A stretch of 64,000 bases of DNA from Symbiodinium natans (Eukaryota; Sar; Dinophyceae; Suessiales; Symbiodiniaceae), in the NCBI GenBank assembly GCA_905221605.1, contig CAJNDS010002202.1:1023379-1087378 (forward strand), given 5' to 3'. A program made the position numbers and the translations under genes. The notes under the pieces were generated by a model. It was not told where the DNA came from. It saw nothing but the letters and a program-made list of their open reading frames with translations, and made no database searches. Shown here piece by piece: positions 54,801 to 61,036 of the stretch (position 1 is its first letter; each line of letters opens with the position of its first letter).

Positions 54801-57800
54801 GGGAAGCCTTTAAGGGCTCAGGGCTCAGGGCTCAGGGCTCAGGGCCCAGGGCTCAAAAAGAGCTTTTTTCTTTGGCTAATGTTGGTTGAAATGTTTCATG
54901 TATTCAAGGGGCACATGGTGTAGTGGTATCACATGCGCTTCGCATGCGGAAGGCCCTGGGTTCAATCCCCAGTGTGTCCATTTCTCAGACAGACAAAAGC
55001 TTAGGGCGGAAGGCATAAAAAGTCACCTTTTTTGAGGTGTTTCAGGCCGGAAAGGCCCAAATAAGGTGTGACTTTTTGTGCCGGGCTCTGCCGGGCTCTT
55101 GCGGGGAAGCCTTTAAGGGCTCAGGGCTCAGGGGGCTCAGGGCTTAGGGCTCAGGGCTTAGGGCGGAAGAGGCCCGGCACAAAAAGTCACCTTTTTTGAG
55201 GTGTTTCAGGCCGGAAAGGCCCAAATAAGGTGACTTTTTGTGCCGGGCCTCTTCCCCGCGTTTAGGGTTTCGGGTTTCGGGTTTAGGGTTTAGGGTTTAG
55301 GGCTTAGAGCTTAGAGCACCTCTTCGCGTGCCGGCACGGCGGGCGGAAGAGGCCCGGCACAAAAAGTCACCTTTTTTGAGGTGTTTCAGGCCGGAAAGGC
55401 CCAAATAAGGTGACTTTTTGTGCCGGGCTCTGCCGGGCTCTTGCGGGGAAGCCTTTAAGGGCTCAGGGCTCAGGGCTCAGGGCTCAGGGCTCAAGGCTCA
55501 GGGCTGAGGGCTTCGGGCTTAGGGCGGAAGAGGCCCGGCACAAAAAGTCACCTTTTTTGAGGTGTTTCAGGCCGGAAAGGCCCAAATAAGGTGACTTTTT
55601 GTGCCGGGCCTCTTCCCCGCGTTTAGGGTTTAGGGTTTAGGGTTTAGGGTTTAGGGTTTAGGGTTTAGGGCTTAGAGCTTAGAGCACCTCTTCGCGTGCC
55701 GGCACGGCGGGCGGAAGAGGCCCGGCACAAAAAGTCACCTTTTTTGAGGTGTTTCAGGCCGGAAAGGCCCAAATAAGGTGACTTTTTGTGCCGGGCCTCT
55801 TCCCCGCGTTAAGGGTTTCGGGTTTAGGGTTTAGGGTTTGGGGCTTAGAGCTTCGAGCACCTCTTCGCGTGCCGGCACGGCGGGCGGAAGAGGCCCGGCA
55901 CAAAAAGTCACCTTTTTTGAGGTGTTTCAGGCCGGAAAGGCCCAAATAAGGTGACTTTTTGTGCCGGGCTCTGCCGGGCTCTTGCGGGGAAGCCTTTAAG
56001 GGCTCAGGGCTCAGGGCTCAAGGCTCAGGGCTGAGGGCTTCGGGCTTAGGGCTTAGGGCGGAAGAGGCCCGGCACAAAAAGTCACCTTTTTTGAGGTGTT
56101 TCAGGCCGGAAAGGCCCAAATAAGGTGACTTTTTGTGCCGGGCCTCTTCCCCGCGTTTAGGGTTTCGGGTTTAGGGTTTAGGGTTTAGGGTTTAGGGTTT
56201 AGAGAATAAGAAATATATTTCAGGGTCTGGTTCAAACCTAACTTTCTTATTTCCATTTGGGGTTTTAAGAAATTTCGAAACCTTGGCTGAAAAAGGCAGA
56301 TTTCTTATTAGAAGCCTCAGCCGTACCCAGAGAGGCCCATACCCCTTCATGATGAAGCACACTTGTAGGGTCTAAAGGGTTTAAGGTGGTCCCCTAAGAC
56401 CTCTCGCCGCCGCTCCGCGTCGGAAGCGCAAAAGCTAATCCAGCGGTGGCTTCAAAGCCTAAACCCTGAAACCCTACTCGGCTGGGAAGCAGAAACGGAG
56501 TGATGCCTCGATACACCCTTATAACAAACAATATTTAATTGTTTTGAACATATGCAAAAAGCAGCACATAATAACTGCTGTATGTGATTATTATTCTTCT
56601 TATTACTACTACTATTATTATTATATTCTATATATAGCAATACCAAACTCGAAACCCTATACGAGTGCTACATCTGCAACATTGTGGGCCAAGTGCACAA
56701 CCCCAAACCCTACCTAATTGAAAAAGACACAAAATAGCAACTGGGAGGAGCACGCAATGCAAGGCTGCGCACATCAAAGGGTGCCATGCAGCAGCTGCTT
56801 CGGCCCCCAAGCTTGACTCACTGTAAAGAAGTACCTGGACTCCTTGGGTGCTTCTAAACCCTACAAACCCTACAAACCTTAAACCCTAAACATAAATAAT
56901 TAAACCCTCCACCCCCCAAGCCAACCCCGAAAAACACTTCCACCTACAAACCCTACGTCCCAAATCCGAAACTCTAAACCCGAAAAACCCTCCACCTACA
57001 AACCCTACGCCCCAAACCGTAAACGCCAAACCCGAAAAGCCCTCCACCTACAATTCCTAAGCCAAACCCTAAACACTAAATTGAATGATTCCTAAACCCT
57101 ACACGCTATAACAACCCTAAACTGGTGTGGAGCGGCCTCGGGTTGCTGCGGCTCGCACTCCCATGCATCGGCTCGCAGCAAGACGCCCAGGCACCTCTCT
57201 ATGAGACTCCGATATCCTCTACATGTTGTAGGGTTCTTCAGGGAGGAGGGTTTAGGGTTTAGGGTTTAGGGTTTAGGGTTTAGGGTTTAGGGTTTAGGGT
57301 TTAGGGTTTAGGGGTGTAGGGGTGTAGGGGTGTAGGGGTTTAGGGTTTAGGGGTTTAGGGTTTAGGGTTTAGGGTTAGGGGTGGTTTTTAGCGCAGGCGG
57401 GGTCAAGGGGGGTATGTAACCTAAGGCTCCCTAATACTCCCCACTACTCCCTAAGGCTCCCAAATCTTCCCAAAGGTTCTGTAGGTACCTACCCCTACCC
57501 CCCATGAACCTCCCTTAAGACCCTATAAACATTCTCCGTTGCATTCTCCCGTGCAGCCTTCCCTTACATTACATTCTCCCCTATCGGATCCCTTAGATTG
57601 TCCCTTATATTATTATATGTTGAGGAAACAGGGTTTAGGGGGATACCGGTATTCTCCCTTAAACTATATTGAAGGAAACAGTGTTTTAATATCGGTTTGG
57701 TGTTTAGGGTCTACAAGGTTGAAGAGCTATACCGGTGTAGGGGTTCAGGACTTCAGAGTCTACTCCCAGAGAACGACACCGTGTACACTCTCTTCGCATT

Positions 57801-60800
57801 CAAGCCCTTCCTGAACACGAAACTGAGGGTTAGGTTTATGGTTTAGGGTTTAGGGGTATTGCAGGTACAAACAATCCAAAACCCATAAACAATCTCTAGA
57901 AATTCTCCCGAGCCCAAACCCCCACCCCCCCGCCCCCCCAAACCCCCAAACCACCCTCAACCCTCAACCTGAACCCTCAACCTGAACCCTAAACCCTAAA
58001 CCCTAAACCCTAAACCCTAAACCCTGCAATTCCTGAGCCCTAAACCCTAAAACACCCTAAACCCTAAACCCTGCAATTCCTAAACCCTGAACCCTAAACC
58101 CTAAACCCTAAACCCCAAACCCCAAACCCCAAACCCTGCAATTCCTAAACCCTAAACCCTAAACCCTAAACCCTAAACCCTAAACCCCAAACCCTAAATC
58201 CCAAACTTCACTCGAGGCCAGGATGCTCCTTCTTCCCGACGACGGCCGCCACATGCAGGGGGGTGCGGCCCTGCGGGTCCTCGCGCACGCTTGTGACCCT
58301 TTTTGGGCCCTAAAGGGTTTAGGGTTTAGGGTTTAGGGTTTAGGGTTTAGGGTTTAGGGTTTAGGGTTTAGGGTTTAGGGTATATGAACCCCTGTAAGGC
58401 CCAAGTATATACTATATGGGTACATGGACCCTTTGGGTGAGGGCTTGAGGTTGCCTGAGCGTCGGTTGTAAGAGGGCTACTATCCCAAACCCTGAACCTC
58501 GCACGCTTGTGTTAGGGCTTTACCCAAAGGGTCCTAAGTACCTATATAGTAGAAAGTAGGGTTTCTATAGTAGAAAATTACGATTATGGGCTGTACCCAA
58601 AGGGTCCTACGTACCTATATAGTAGAAAGTAGGGGTTTCTATAGTAGAAATTTACTATTATGGTTTGGGTAAGTGGCCCCCCCATATAGGTACTTAGGAC
58701 CCTTTGGGTTAGGTTGCCTGAGCGAAGGAATAAGGGTGTAGGGTTCAGGGTTCGGGGTTTAGGGTTGAGGCTGTAAGAGGGCTACTATCCTGGATCCTAA
58801 ACCTTAAGCCCTAAACCCTGAACCCTCTCTACCTATGTAGGTTTAAACCTTCAGAGGGCTGTCGTCTGACTATGACTATTGGGGGGGTTTTAGGATTTAG
58901 GGTTCAGGATTTAGGACGTTGCGGTTTAGGATTTAGGGTTCAGTGGACTCTCTGCGGCTTTTAAGATTTAGGATTCAGGATTTAGGACTAGGACTTAGGA
59001 TTCAGGAGTCAGGTTTAGGATGTAGGATCTAGGACTTACGATGTAAGGATCAGGATTTAGGATGTAAGATTTGGGATGTCGGCTTGAGAACTTAGGATTT
59101 AGGAGTAGGATATGGGATTTACGGCTAGGATTTAGGATGGGTGCCCGGATCCAGAAACGGAAGGCTGTTTGTTATTTACTATTGTCCCCTCCTTTTCCCT
59201 CAAACTTTATCTAGTCTAAACGCTCCAACCCAAGCTTGCAACCCGAAAACGCTAAACAGGATTCAGGGTTTATGGTTTACAGGGCTTGGTAGCCCACTCA
59301 CCATATTATACTAAGGGCACCTTTTTTGGGGCTGGTTACTGTATATATATATATAAGCGAGCCTTGAACCCAAAGAAGGGAAAAGGGTACCACTGGGCTA
59401 CCAAGAGGATATAGGGGTTTAGGGTTTAGGGTTTAGGGTTTAGGGTTTAGGGTTTAGGGTTTAGGGCTCGGAGCCTAGGCAAAGCACGGAGCCCGAAGAT
59501 TGCAGCCTGGTCAGTCAAACTGGCGCCGAGTTGAAGGAGCTGCTCCAGCAGCTTCACCTAGGTTGAAGGTTTAGGGTTTAGGGTTTAGGATTTAGGGTTT
59601 AGAGTTTAGGGTTTAGGGAGATTCAGGGTCCAGCGATTGCTTTTGGGACGCTCAAAAAAGGGACTATGCCCTCTTGACGCCAATTGTAGCAGAGTCCCCC
59701 TTCCTAACTCAGGGGGGGTTCAGGGGTCTTGACATGCCACCCTGAACCCTAAAACCCAAAACCCAAAACCCTAAAACCCGAAAACTCTAAAACCCTGAAA
59801 CCTTAAACCCTAAAACCCTAAAGAAACCCAAACTCGCTCAGGACTGAAAAATTGGTCTCATTGCCGCAAAACCCGAAAACCTGAACCAAGGGTTGAAAAG
59901 TAAGAGCCCATTGCTTAAGAACCCCCCCCCCCAAAAAAAAAAAAATATATATATACATGTTCTTCCTTATAAGGGTAATATAGTGATGATTATTTTCTTT
60001 TTTTGGGGGGGTTCCTAAGCGAATAGTAGCCAATATGCCCCTAAACCCCAAACCTTCTAGCCTGGGGTTCTTATTCTGAAAAGTAAGGGGGCCCCTTATA
60101 TTGAGTTTTTTATACCTTGAGTATATCTTGTAGGGGGTCCTGGAGAGCACCACAACCTGCAGTCAGACGTGGGGCACAGCCGAAGCATCTTCAAGTGAGG
60201 GTTTGGGGGGTTAGGGTTTAATTAGGGGGTTCGCGGTTCAGGGCACATGAGAGCCTTCACAAGAAAAGACAAACAAGCCTATATGAACCCCTCAAACCTT
60301 AACCCGAAGCCCTAAACCCAGCAAGCCTCAAAGATTCCCGACCTCTACAACTGCCGAAGCCCTCCTCTACATACCCGAACCGCTGAAATCTTAAAGCCCT
60401 GAAGACCCGAATAACATTAAACACCCCAAGAACCTTTAAGGCACCACAAAGAGCATTCAACAAAACTTGGTAGCCCAGTAGCCATACTATGATAAGGGCA
60501 CCCTTTTTTGGGTTGGCTACTTTATAAGGGAACCTTGAACCCAAAACAGGGAAAAAGGGTACCACTGGGCGACCAAGAAAACCGCACAAAACAAATCCTT
60601 TTAACCCTCCTGTGGCCCTCGCCTGGCCATTTTGCGCCGCCCAGGCCAAGGCAAAGCGGGATTTCTGCCAGGGTCAGGCGTGGGCTCCAGGGTTTAGGGT
60701 TTAGGGTTGGGGGGGCTTTGCAGGGTTTACGGTTCAGGGTTGAGGGATGTTGAACTAACAATAAGGGTTAAATTCAGGGCTGAGGGCTTTGGCAAGTTTC

Positions 60801-60993
60801 AATGTTTAGGGGTTCGGGTGTTATAGTGTGTACACAGGGTCTACTTATACAAGATTGCTTTCTGTGATGCAGTATTTGCTTGTCAGGATTTGCACCTCCT
60901 TTTGGCACGACCTGCATACCCCCAAGCAGTACCGAGCAATAGCAGTGCGTCTCGAAGGTTTATGAAGGTGCGCAGGGCTGTTTAGGTTTGCAC

Positions 60994-61036
<43 letters not shown>

